DNA from: JACDAL01 sp963849115
GTDB taxonomy: Bacteria; Actinomycetota; CADDZG01; WHSQ01
Reading direction: 5' to 3'
Length of the DNA: 64,000 bases
Assembly (NCBI GenBank): GCA_963849115.1
Contig: CAWKGK010000009.1
Location: 186,001-250,000, forward strand
This document shows, piece by piece, positions 48,147 through 55,481 of this stretch. Positions within the stretch are counted from its first letter, which is position 1. The number at the start of each line of letters is the position of its first letter. Position numbers and translations under genes: made by a program. The notes below the pieces were generated by a model that did no database searches, was not told the origin of the DNA, and saw only the letters and a program-made list of their open reading frames with translations.

Positions 48147-49025
48147 GTGGAATCAGCCGAATCGGTCTCCGTCCCCTCCTCCTCTTGGGCCCTGCTCGCG
48201 ATGGGGGTCACCGCTGCCTCCACCGCCGCCATCCTCGTGCGGTACGCCACCGGCGCCGAGCCGCTGGCGCTGTCCTTCTGGCGCTGCGCTGCGGCAGCCG
48301 TGGCGCTGGCGCCGTTCGCCCGGCGCAAGTTGGGTGTCATGGGTGGCTCGGCGCGACTTCCCGCCTATTCCGGGCTCTTTCTCGCGCTGCACTTCGCGTT
48401 CTGGATCACATCGCTAAGGCTCACGACCGTGGCTGCTTCGTCGTTGCTGGTCTCGACCACACCGATCTTCGCGGCGTTGGCCGCCTGGGTCCTGTGGAGG
48501 GAGCGGCTGCCCTCGCGAGTGTGGGCGGGCATCGGCGCCACCGCCGTGGGAGTCGCCCTGGTGGGCGGCGGGGGTCTGGGGGGCTCCTCGTTGCTGGGGA
48601 ACTTGCTCGCGCTCGCCGGAGGCGCCACCGCTGCCGGCTACGCCATGACGGGCCGCCGGGCGCGTCTCGTGATGGGGACTCTCGAGTACGCGGTAGTCGC
48701 CTACGCCGTCGCCGCGGTCGCCCTGCTCGTCGCCTGCCTCGTCACCGGTGCGGCCCTGTGGGGCTACGACGCGGAGACCTGGGCGAGTGTGGCCGGCCTT
48801 GTGCTCGGCCCCCAGATCCTGGGCCACACCCTCATCAACTTCGCCCTCAGAGACATCGATGTGGTCTCGGTCTCGATCTCGATCATGGCCGAACCGGTCA
48901 TCGCCACCGTACTAGCGTTGCTGCTGCTGAAGGAAACGCCTCCGCCCCTGGTGGTGCCCGGGGGGCTGCTGCTCCTGGCCGGGATCTATGTCGTCACCAC
49001 GTCGCAGGCGGCCGCCCGAGCTTGA
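48147..49025 (+). CDS. DMT (EamA) superfamily transporter
   Basis: 292 residues, ten hydrophobic helices arranged as two EamA repeats; typical markers are ILVRYATGAEPLALSFWRC, SSLLVSTTPIFAALAAWVL and ISIMAEPVIATVLALLLL. Likely metabolite exporter, substrate unknown. Overlaps folP2 by TTGA. Confidence 0.88.
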   Translation: MESAESVSVPSSSWALLAMGVTAASTAAILVRYATGAEPLALSFWRCAAAAVALAPFARRKLGVMGGSARLPAYSGLFLALHFAFWITSLRLTTVAASSLLVSTTPIFAALAAWVLWRERLPSRVWAGIGATAVGVALVGGGGLGGSSLLGNLLALAGGATAAGYAMTGRRARLVMGTLEYAVVAYAVAAVALLVACLVTGAALWGYDAETWASVAGLVLGPQILGHTLINFALRDIDVVSVSISIMAEPVIATVLALLLLKETPPPLVVPGGLLLLAGIYVVTTSQAAARA

Positions 49026-49879
49026 AGCTCGCCCACGCCCGCGGTGTCTTGATCCTCGATCGCTGCGCGGTCATGGGCATCGTCAACCGCACCACCGATT
49101 CGTTCTACGACCCCGGCCGCATGGAGCTCGAGGACTCGATCGCCCACGGCCTCGATTCGTGGCGGCAAGGTGCGGTGGTCCTCGACGTCGGCGGGATCAA
49201 GGCTGGTCCCGGCCCCGAGATCGAGGAGAAAGAGGAGCTTCGGCGAGTGATCCCGCTGGTAGAGGCATTGGTCGGGAGCTGCGATGCACTCGTCTCGGTT
49301 GAGACGAGCAGGGTGCCGGTTGCGAAGGCTGCTCTCGAGGCGGGGGCCGCGCTCATCAACGACGTCACCGGCCTCGCCGACGACAACCTTGCCGCCGTCT
49401 GTGCCGAGCACGGCGCCGCCCTGGTGCTGATGCACACCGGGGGCCAGCTTCGCGGCAGGCCCCGCAACCCCCGGTATGCCGACGTGGTCGCAGAGGTCCT
49501 GAGCTGGTGGGCAGAAGCGACCGAGCGCGCCGGTGCCACCGGGATGCGGCCGAACCAACTCCTGCTCGACCCGGGACTCGATTTCGGCAAGACCACCTAT
49601 CACTCGCTCGAGCTGGTGCGCCGGATGGACGAGCTAACCGCGCAGGGCCTCCCGGTCCTCGTTGCGCCCTCGCGCAAGGACCTCGTGGGTGAGAGCCTCG
49701 CCCTGGCTCCCGGCGAGCGCCTCGAAGGTTCGTTGGCGGTGGCCGCCCTCTGCGTCGAGCGCGGCGCGGCCATGGTCAGGGCTCACGATGTCCTCGCCAC
49801 CGCGCGGGTGGTCGCCATGGTCGAGACCGTGTTTGGTCGCACACGTCCCCGCAGGGCCATCCGAGGACTATGGGAGTGA
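49022..49879 (+). CDS. Dihydropteroate synthase-like protein, FolP2 type
   Basis: 285 residues. DHPS TIM barrel, but the motifs are those of the mycobacterial FolP2 paralogue: MGIVNRTTDSFYD (FolP1 has MGILNVTPDSF), VLDVGGIKAGPGPE, NDVTGLA, LLDPGLDFGKTTYHS and RAIRGLWE at the end. FolP2 of Mycobacterium leprae was reported to lack DHPS activity. A Glu stands in SVETSR where most DHPS have Asp. So a real pterin enzyme role is doubtful. TTG start overlaps the transporter. Confidence 0.85.
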   Translation: MKLAHARGVLILDRCAVMGIVNRTTDSFYDPGRMELEDSIAHGLDSWRQGAVVLDVGGIKAGPGPEIEEKEELRRVIPLVEALVGSCDALVSVETSRVPVAKAALEAGAALINDVTGLADDNLAAVCAEHGAALVLMHTGGQLRGRPRNPRYADVVAEVLSWWAEATERAGATGMRPNQLLLDPGLDFGKTTYHSLELVRRMDELTAQGLPVLVAPSRKDLVGESLALAPGERLEGSLAVAALCVERGAAMVRAHDVLATARVVAMVETVFGRTRPRRAIRGLWE

Positions 49880-49958
49880 GGCTAAACGCAAGTGCGCAGA
49901 AGCCCGATGATCTACTCATGAATGCGTTTCAGCGAGTACGAGAGGACTGTGTGTCGAG

Positions 49959-50747
49959 GTGGGAACTGACCCTCTCATCCTGGCGGGCGTAGCCGCATTC
50001 TTCGGGCTCTTGCTCGGAAGCTTCGCCACGGTCGCGGCTCACCGGATTCCTCGCCATGAGAGCTTTGCCACGGGGCGCAGCAAGTGCCCCTCGTGCGGTC
50101 ACGTGATTACAGCGATCGAGAACATCCCGTTGCTGAGCTTCATCGTGCAGCGTGGTCGCTGCCGTCACTGCTCGGAGAGGATCTCGTGGCGCTATCCCGC
50201 GACCGAGCTGGCGACCGCGGCCCTGTTCGTGTTCGCAGTCGTGCGTTTCGGGGCTTCGATCGAGGCACTGGTCTACGCAGGGCTGTTCTGGGTTCTGGTG
50301 GTTCTGGCCGTCATCGACCTGGAGCAGAGGCTATTGCCCAACCGAGTTGTGTACCCGGCGTTCATCGGAGGCTGGGTTGCGCTGGGCCTGGCGGCGTGGA
50401 TCGAGGGCTCGCCCGAGCGGCTCGCCGACGCGGCCGTGGGTGCGGCCATCTTCGGCGGCCTGCTCTTTCTGGTCGCGTTCATCTATCCGGCCGGGATGGG
50501 AGGGGGAGACGTCAAGCTCGCCTTCGTGCTGGGTAGCTTCCTCGGCTACGCCGGTGGGATCGGCGTCACGCTGGTGGGCATGTTCCTGTCGTTCCTGCTG
50601 GGAGGCCTGATCGGCGTCGTGGTGCTGATCGCCACGGGCGGGGACCGGAAGTACGCGCTTCCGTTCGGGCCCTTTCTAGCGGGAGGCTCGGTGATTGCGA
50701 TAGTGGCCGGCCTTCCCCTGCTGCGGGCTTATCTCGGCGCCTTTTGA
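49959..50747 (+). CDS. Type IV prepilin peptidase/N-methyltransferase (A24)
   Basis: 262 residues, eight membrane helices. Zinc-ribbon CPSC ... CRHC in the N-terminal cytoplasmic domain, catalytic aspartates in VIDLEQRLLPN and GGGDVKLA. Processes type IV pilin or Tad/Com pseudopilin signal peptides; its substrates are not in this window. GTG start. Confidence 0.92.
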   Translation: MGTDPLILAGVAAFFGLLLGSFATVAAHRIPRHESFATGRSKCPSCGHVITAIENIPLLSFIVQRGRCRHCSERISWRYPATELATAALFVFAVVRFGASIEALVYAGLFWVLVVLAVIDLEQRLLPNRVVYPAFIGGWVALGLAAWIEGSPERLADAAVGAAIFGGLLFLVAFIYPAGMGGGDVKLAFVLGSFLGYAGGIGVTLVGMFLSFLLGGLIGVVVLIATGGDRKYALPFGPFLAGGSVIAIVAGLPLLRAYLGAF

Positions 50748-50764
50748 GCGCGGCGCCGTGGCCT

Positions 50765-50770
50765 TACCAT
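50765..50770 (+). promoter_or_regulatory. -10 box of a probable leaderless promoter for the DUF5319 gene
   Basis: TACCAT, 6-nt spacer, ATG 50777. Confidence 0.45.
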
Positions 50771-50776
50771 GAGGTC

Positions 50777-51205
50777 ATGGACGAGTACGAGGACGAACCC
50801 CTCGACGAGGAGGAGCGGGAGGCTCTGCGCCAGGATCTCGTCGACGTCGAGGTCTTGAAGCAGGTGCTGGGCGATCAGGGGATCAAGGGCACCGTGTTCT
50901 TCTGCCCCGACTGCGACGAAGACCATTACCTCACCTGGGACCTTCTGCAGGGCAACCTCCAAGAGCTTCTCGACCAGGGCGAGTCCCCGGTCCACGAGCC
51001 GGCCTTCGACCCCAACCCCGACGACTACGTCTCCTGGGACTACGCCCGCGGTTTCCTGGACGGCTACGAGTCCTTTCAACGAGAAGACGTCGACGAGCTC
51101 GGCCGGCGCCTAACCTCAGAGCTCGAGCTCTTCGGGCTTGCCCGGGCGCAGATAGCCGTGCTGCTAAGGCGCATGGGGCTGGCGCCGCCGAACGAGGCGC
51201 TGTAA
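50777..51205 (+). CDS. DUF5319 family protein
   Basis: 142 residues. Matches the actinobacterial DUF5319 family as I remember it from mycobacteria: GIKGTVFFCPDCDEDHYLTW, NLQELLDQG, VHEPAFDPNPDDYVSWDYARG. The CPDC pair may bind zinc. Function unknown; restricted to actinobacteria in my knowledge, so it is a lineage marker here. Confidence 0.85.
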   Translation: MDEYEDEPLDEEEREALRQDLVDVEVLKQVLGDQGIKGTVFFCPDCDEDHYLTWDLLQGNLQELLDQGESPVHEPAFDPNPDDYVSWDYARGFLDGYESFQREDVDELGRRLTSELELFGLARAQIAVLLRRMGLAPPNEAL

Positions 51206-51230
51206 ATGCCCCTTTGCGAGAATTATTTCC

Positions 51231-51310
51231 AGGTAGCAAAACGCCCAAGTTGGGCGGGAGACCCCCGTCTTGGTGGCTGCAGTCCCAAGTTGGGCGGTCG
51301 ACCACCCGAG
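51231..51310. repeat. 40-bp tandem palindromic repeats, family B, units 3-4
   Basis: Units 51231-51270 and 51271-51310, with CGCCCAAGTTGGGCGG and TCCCAAGTTGGGCGG cores and GGTGG / GACCACC ends. Same 40-bp period and end sequence as 44061-44140, about 7.1 kb away. It lies just upstream of parA. Confidence 0.8.
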
Positions 51311-51342
51311 TCTGGCCACCGATGCTGGGGGGACCAGAACAG

Positions 51343-52098
51343 ATGAGTCGCGTCATCGCGTTCGCCAATCAGAAGGGCGGCGTGGCCAAGACGACGACCA
51401 CGCTCTCCATCGGCGCGGCTCTGCACGAGCGAGGGCGCGACGTTCTGCTCGTCGACCTCGACCCGCAGGGCGGGCTCACGTACTCGCTCGGCTATGACCC
51501 CGACGGCATCGAGGACACCGCCAACGACGTGCTCGTGCACCGCCTTCCGGTCGAGAAGGCGGTGGTTGCGGGGACCCCCGATTTCCTGCCCGCCAATATC
51601 GACCTGGCCGGGGCCGATGCCTTTCTGCTGACGAAGACGGGCCGCGAATACGCTCTCGAGCGAGCACTCAGGGACGTCGCGAATTCCTACGATTACATCC
51701 TGATCGACTGTCCTCCCTCGCTGGGCATCCTCACGATCAACGGCCTCACGGCCGCCTCGGAGGTGCTGATCCCCTTGCAGGCTGAAGCACTGTCACACCG
51801 AGGGGTGGGCCAGCTGCTCGAGACCATCGCAGACATCAAGCGCTTTACGAATCCCGGTCTCAGGGTTTCGGGCGTCATCGTGACGATGTTCGACCCCCGT
51901 ACCCGACACGCCAGAGAGGTGCTGTCGGACGTCTCCTCTCTTCACGGAGTCGAGGTTCTGCAGCCGCCGGTGCGCAAGTCAATCCGCTTCGCCGAAGCAA
52001 GCCGCGCGGGAAAACCGATAACCGAATTCGCGCCCTCGCATCCGGGGGCAGAGGCATACCGGCAGCTCGCCGCCTTGCTCGAGGGGGGCCGGCAATGA
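51343..52098 (+). CDS. ParA family ATPase
   Basis: 251 residues. Deviant Walker A KGGVAKTTTT (11-20), DLDPQGGL, LIDCPPSLGILTINGL. Partitions chromosome or other cargo by ATP-dependent DNA binding. No ParB and no parS-like site is seen next to it, so it is probably an orphan ParA (cargo positioning) rather than the chromosome parAB. ATG 51343 with GGGGGGA upstream. ATGA overlap downstream. Confidence 0.88.
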   Translation: MSRVIAFANQKGGVAKTTTTLSIGAALHERGRDVLLVDLDPQGGLTYSLGYDPDGIEDTANDVLVHRLPVEKAVVAGTPDFLPANIDLAGADAFLLTKTGREYALERALRDVANSYDYILIDCPPSLGILTINGLTAASEVLIPLQAEALSHRGVGQLLETIADIKRFTNPGLRVSGVIVTMFDPRTRHAREVLSDVSSLHGVEVLQPPVRKSIRFAEASRAGKPITEFAPSHPGAEAYRQLAALLEGGRQ

Positions 52099-52328
52099 GC
52101 TCCAGGCGAGGAAAGTACGCGCTCTATACCGCGTCCGAACGACGTCTGTTCACCTGCACCGTCGAGTGCTCCTCCTGTCTCGAGGAGACGCGTGTCACCT
52201 ACGTCGAGCTGGGCCTGTTGATGTGGCCGTTGCACTTCCACCTTCCGCTGGTCCGCTATCACCACTCGTGGTTTCGATGCCCCGCCTGCTCCCGCCGGAC
52301 GTGGCTGCGAGTGCACCTCGACCGTTGA
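52095..52328 (+). CDS. Small zinc-ribbon protein coupled to parA
   Basis: 77 residues with CSSC and CPAC pairs (about 25-28 and 62-65) flanking a hydrophobic, His-containing stretch (MWPLHFHLPLVRYHH). Likely binds zinc. ATGA overlap with parA, so co-translated. No family recognised. Confidence 0.6.
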   Translation: MSSRRGKYALYTASERRLFTCTVECSSCLEETRVTYVELGLLMWPLHFHLPLVRYHHSWFRCPACSRRTWLRVHLDR

Positions 52329-52368
52329 AGCGTTAGGTTCAGAGAAACCCGAACGAAGGAGGCCTTGA

Positions 52369-52908
52369 GTGGCAAAGACCAAGAGACAGGTGAAGAAGGC
52401 GAACAAGCAGGTCAAAGTGGCGAACAAGCAGGTGAAGGTCGCCGCCCGCAGCATCTCCGGTGTGGGCAAGAAGGCGACCGACACCGCCGCCAAGACGGCG
52501 AAGCAGGTCGCCAAGTCGCGCGACGCGAAAAGGGCGTCCAAATCGGTCAAGGTCGCGCAGGTCGCGGTCAAGTCCGCGGGCACCGCGGTCGCAGCTCTAG
52601 CCAAGACCGCGGTCAAGCAGTCTCAGAAGGGCGTCGCCGAGGTGACCGGCTCCAAAGAGGTGAAGCGAGCCCGCAAGAACGCTCAGAAGGCCGCCGAATC
52701 GACCCGGAAAGCGGCGCGCACAAAGGGCGACTCGGCGAAAAAGCAGGGGGCCGCGGCGGTTAAAGAGGCCAAGGCGCGCAGCTCGGAAGCTGCCGCGACC
52801 GCTCGCGCACGCACCGCCTCGACCAAGTTGACCCGTGCCAATTCGGCGAGGTCCAAGGCGAAGGCCCAGGCCGGAGCTGCTCGCGCCCGCCGTAAGGTGA
52901 AGGCCTAG
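52369..52908 (+). CDS. Lys/Ala-rich basic protein (histone H1-like)
   Basis: 179 residues, composed mainly of Lys, Ala, Arg, Ser, Val and Gln, with heptad-like VKVAN/VKVAA repeats. Similar in composition to bacterial H1-like nucleoid proteins and to polyhydroxyalkanoate phasin-type tails; no hydrophobic core. GTG start with GAAGGAGG. It lies after parA, so a nucleoid role is plausible, but the function is inferred only from composition. Confidence 0.7.
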   Translation: MAKTKRQVKKANKQVKVANKQVKVAARSISGVGKKATDTAAKTAKQVAKSRDAKRASKSVKVAQVAVKSAGTAVAALAKTAVKQSQKGVAEVTGSKEVKRARKNAQKAAESTRKAARTKGDSAKKQGAAAVKEAKARSSEAAATARARTASTKLTRANSARSKAKAQAGAARARRKVKA

Positions 52909-52923
52909 CGCCAGAGCAGGATC

Positions 52924-53136
52924 ATGACGGTCGAGAAGTTCGTCGACCTCACGGCCACGGGGCCTACCATGGAGGAGGCCGTGGCCGCGGCGGTTCAGCG
53001 CGCCGGCCTGACGCTCAGAGGCATCACCCGCTTCGAGGTTTCACGCATCGAAGGTACGGTCGAGAACGGCTCCGAGCTCGTCTATCGCGTGCACGTTCGC
53101 ATCTCTTTTGTGATCAAGGAACAGCTCCACGAGTGA
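52924..53136 (+). CDS. Dodecin
   Basis: 70 residues, the size and fold of dodecin, a dodecameric flavin or CoA storage protein. Markers are VEKFVDLTATGPTMEEAV, GITRFEVSRIEGTVENG and the C-terminal YRVHVRISFVIK strand. The flavin-stacking Trp of archaeal and bacterial dodecins is replaced by Phe in ITRFEV, so flavin binding may be weaker or differ. Confidence 0.85.
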   Translation: MTVEKFVDLTATGPTMEEAVAAAVQRAGLTLRGITRFEVSRIEGTVENGSELVYRVHVRISFVIKEQLHE

Positions 53137-53138
53137 CC

Positions 53139-53188
53139 GGAGCGGCTAGCGACTGGATGAGTTGGAGCGGTTAGCGACTGGATCAGAA
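53139..53188. repeat. 25-bp tandem duplication at the start of the MBL gene
   Basis: GGAGCGGCTAGCGACTGGAT at 53139 recurs as GGAGCGGTTAGCGACTGGAT at 53164 (period 25). The assigned TTG start at 53162 lies at the junction, so the start call may be an artefact of the repeat. Confidence 0.75.
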
Positions 53189-54178
53189 ACGACCGGCAGG
53201 CGGCTACAACCGGCCCCCGGCATCGATCGTCTGGTCATGCCGCTCCCGTTTCAGGGGCTCGACCGGGTCAATGCCTACGCGCTCTCGGACGATGACGGCG
53301 GGATCACGCTGGTCGATTGCGGCATCTTCGATGAGGGGGCCGGGGCCGGGCCGCTCGAGGATGCGCTGAGGCCCTCGGGGAGAGCTCTCGCCGACGTCCG
53401 GAGGCTGGTCATCACTCATCCCCACCCCGACCACTACGGGCTTGCCGGCCTGCTGGTCGAAAAGACAGGCTGCGAGCTATGGATGCATTCAGAGGCCCGC
53501 GTCGACCTCGAGGTCTACCGGGATCCGGAGGCTGCAGCAAACCGGATTTCGGCCGCGTTCGGACGCCACGGCCTGGCGACCTCGGAGGTCTCAGACCTCC
53601 ACGCCTACGAGAATTGGCGCCCGTTCATCTCAGGAGTGGTGGAGGCGTCTCGCTGGCTCGAGGACGGGGACACGCTCGCGGCCGGCGGACGGGACTGGGA
53701 GGTCGTTCACACGCCCGGACATGAGAGGGCACACATCTGCCTCTGGTCGGCGTCGGACCTCGTTTTGGTCTCGGGCGACACGCTCTTGGGAAGCATCACA
53801 CCCCACGTGGACCACCGCGGCGAGCTCGGCCCGGACCCCCTCGGGGATTTCCTGGCGAGCTTGAGTCGCTTGGAGGAGCTCGATCCGTCGCTCGTGCTGC
53901 CCGGACACGGGAGACCCTTCGATTCGGGAGCGGAGCGGGCAAGGACGATCTCTGCCCACCACCAGCGACGCCTCGGCTCCTTTCTGCAGGTCATTCGACA
54001 CCGGGCGCGCAGCGCCGCAGAGGTGGCGCAGGAGGTGTTCGGGCCCGAGCTCCTGGACTTTGAGCGCCGTCTCGCCCTGGGTGAGACGATCGCTCATCTC
54101 GAGTACCTGCGGCTGCGCTCGGAGGCCGAGCTGAGCGAGGAGGGCGGCGTCTACTTGTACATGAAGGCCAAGCGATGA
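53162..54178 (+). CDS. Metallo-beta-lactamase fold hydrolase
   Basis: 338 residues. HxHxDH zinc site in VITHPHPDHYGLAG (about residue 85), later ligands in TPGHERAHICLW, VSGDTLLG and LVLPGHGRPF. A C-terminal helical domain (about 265-325) is present. Similar to glyoxalase II/RNase-Z-like small-molecule hydrolases of this family; substrate unknown. TTG 53162 is weak; ATG 53237 (MPLPFQGLDRV) is a good alternative. ATGA overlap with hutI. Confidence 0.85.
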   Translation: MERLATGSETTGRRLQPAPGIDRLVMPLPFQGLDRVNAYALSDDDGGITLVDCGIFDEGAGAGPLEDALRPSGRALADVRRLVITHPHPDHYGLAGLLVEKTGCELWMHSEARVDLEVYRDPEAAANRISAAFGRHGLATSEVSDLHAYENWRPFISGVVEASRWLEDGDTLAAGGRDWEVVHTPGHERAHICLWSASDLVLVSGDTLLGSITPHVDHRGELGPDPLGDFLASLSRLEELDPSLVLPGHGRPFDSGAERARTISAHHQRRLGSFLQVIRHRARSAAEVAQEVFGPELLDFERRLALGETIAHLEYLRLRSEAELSEEGGVYLYMKAKR

Positions 54179-55446
54179 CCTCGTTGTGCCTCAAGGATGC
54201 CGCGTGGGTAGTGCCGATGCCCGGCAAGCCGGTGCGGGCCGAGGGCTTCTCCTCTCTCGAGGTGCTCGAACACTGCTCTGTGAATCTCGAGGGCGACCGG
54301 GTGGCCTCGCTGGGGAGTGGCGACGACGCCGAGACCGTCTTCGATGCGAGTCGCTGCGCGGTGGTGCCTGGGTTCGTCGACTGCCACACACACCTTCCCT
54401 TCTTCGGATGGCGGGCGGACGAGGACGCGGCCCGGCTCTCGGGAGTGCGCTACCAGGACCTCCACCGGGGGGAGGGAGGCATCTTTCGCTCCGCCCGCAT
54501 GCTCGCCCGGGCCTCGGACGATGACGTGCTCGCTTTCGGCGAAGCCCTTGCCGCAGCCATGCTGAGCAAGGGCACGACCAGCTTTGAGATGAAGTCGGGC
54601 TACGGACTGTCGGTCGAAGCGGAGATTCGTCAGCTGCGCTTGGCGGCCCGGCTATCGGAGCGGGTGCCGCAACGGACTACGGCAACCTGCCTCGCCGCCC
54701 ACGCCGTCCCGCCGGGCAAGTCCCAGGGCGAGTGGGTGGGCGAAGCGGCCACAGAGCTCCTTCCCACCGCCGCTCGAGAGGAGCTTGCCTCGGCGTGCGA
54801 CCTCTATGTCGAATCGATCGCGTTCGCGCTCGAGCACGCCGCCCGCCTCGCCGAGACGGCGGCCACGCTGGGGCTGAGGATGCGTGTCCACGCCGACCAG
54901 CTCGAAGACTCGCAGGCGGGGGCGTTCGCAGCCCGCTGGGGCTTCGCCAGCGCCGATCACCTGAATCACACCTCGCTCGATGCGGTGTCCGATCTCGCCG
55001 TTTCCGACACGGTGGCGGTGTTGCTGCCGGGAGCGACGTTCACTCTGCGCCAGGGGGCCAAACCCCCGGCCCGAAGCCTCATCGAGGCGGGGGCCGTGGT
55101 GGCGCTGGGATCGGACCTCAACCCCGGCACCTCACCGATCCACTCGATGCCGTTCGTCATTACGCTGGCATGCCGGACTTATGGGTTGAGGCCCCTCGAG
55201 GCGGTGGCCGCGGCCACCGCCAATGCCGCCTTCGCCCTGGGTCTGCACGAGGAGGTGGGGAGCCTCGTGCCCGGCCGCCGCGCCGATGCGGTGGTCCTGG
55301 GCGGGCCGGTCGACGAGGTCTGCTACCGGCCCGACCGCGACCCGGTGGTGGCGGTCGTGTGCGGAGGCCGGCTGGTCCACGTGAGACCGGGGGCCGAGGG
55401 TCGAGTCACCGGTCCTAGTCGTTCTGTTCAGACAGGGCCCCGCTGA
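54175..55446 (+). CDS. hutI: Imidazolonepropionase (HutI) or related amidohydrolase
   Basis: 423 residues. Metal-dependent amidohydrolase of histidine degradation. HxH in VDCHTHLPFFG (about 70-72), EMKSGYGLSVE, AAHAVP, HADQLEDSQ, and ALGSDLNPGTSP. No hutH/hutU in the window. The last seven codons and the TGA fall inside the palindrome at 55422-55468, so the C-terminus is rewritten by that element. Confidence 0.88.
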   Translation: MTSLCLKDAAWVVPMPGKPVRAEGFSSLEVLEHCSVNLEGDRVASLGSGDDAETVFDASRCAVVPGFVDCHTHLPFFGWRADEDAARLSGVRYQDLHRGEGGIFRSARMLARASDDDVLAFGEALAAAMLSKGTTSFEMKSGYGLSVEAEIRQLRLAARLSERVPQRTTATCLAAHAVPPGKSQGEWVGEAATELLPTAAREELASACDLYVESIAFALEHAARLAETAATLGLRMRVHADQLEDSQAGAFAARWGFASADHLNHTSLDAVSDLAVSDTVAVLLPGATFTLRQGAKPPARSLIEAGAVVALGSDLNPGTSPIHSMPFVITLACRTYGLRPLEAVAAATANAAFALGLHEEVGSLVPGRRADAVVLGGPVDEVCYRPDRDPVVAVVCGGRLVHVRPGAEGRVTGPSRSVQTGPR

Positions 55447-55468
55447 GCGGGGCTAACTCTGCACAGAA
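55422..55468. repeat. 47-bp palindromic element, family C, copy 1
   Basis: Two 23-bp arms around a single base: left starts TTCTGTTCAGACAGG, right ends ACTCTGCACAGAA, with core CCCCGCTGAGCGGGG. The second copy is at 59003-59055. It lies between the converging hutI and cyclase genes and includes the hutI stop. Confidence 0.85.
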
Positions 55469-55481
55469 GTGGCCCCGTCGC

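Noticed and set aside
51201..51230. A fifth degenerate unit of the 40-bp family before unit 3
   Set aside because: Only a short AAATGCCC-like match is shared, and the spacing (30 bp) does not fit the period.
44041..51310. Composite transposon bounded by family B repeats
   Set aside because: The 7-kb interior carries ordinary housekeeping-type genes and no transposase or integrase.
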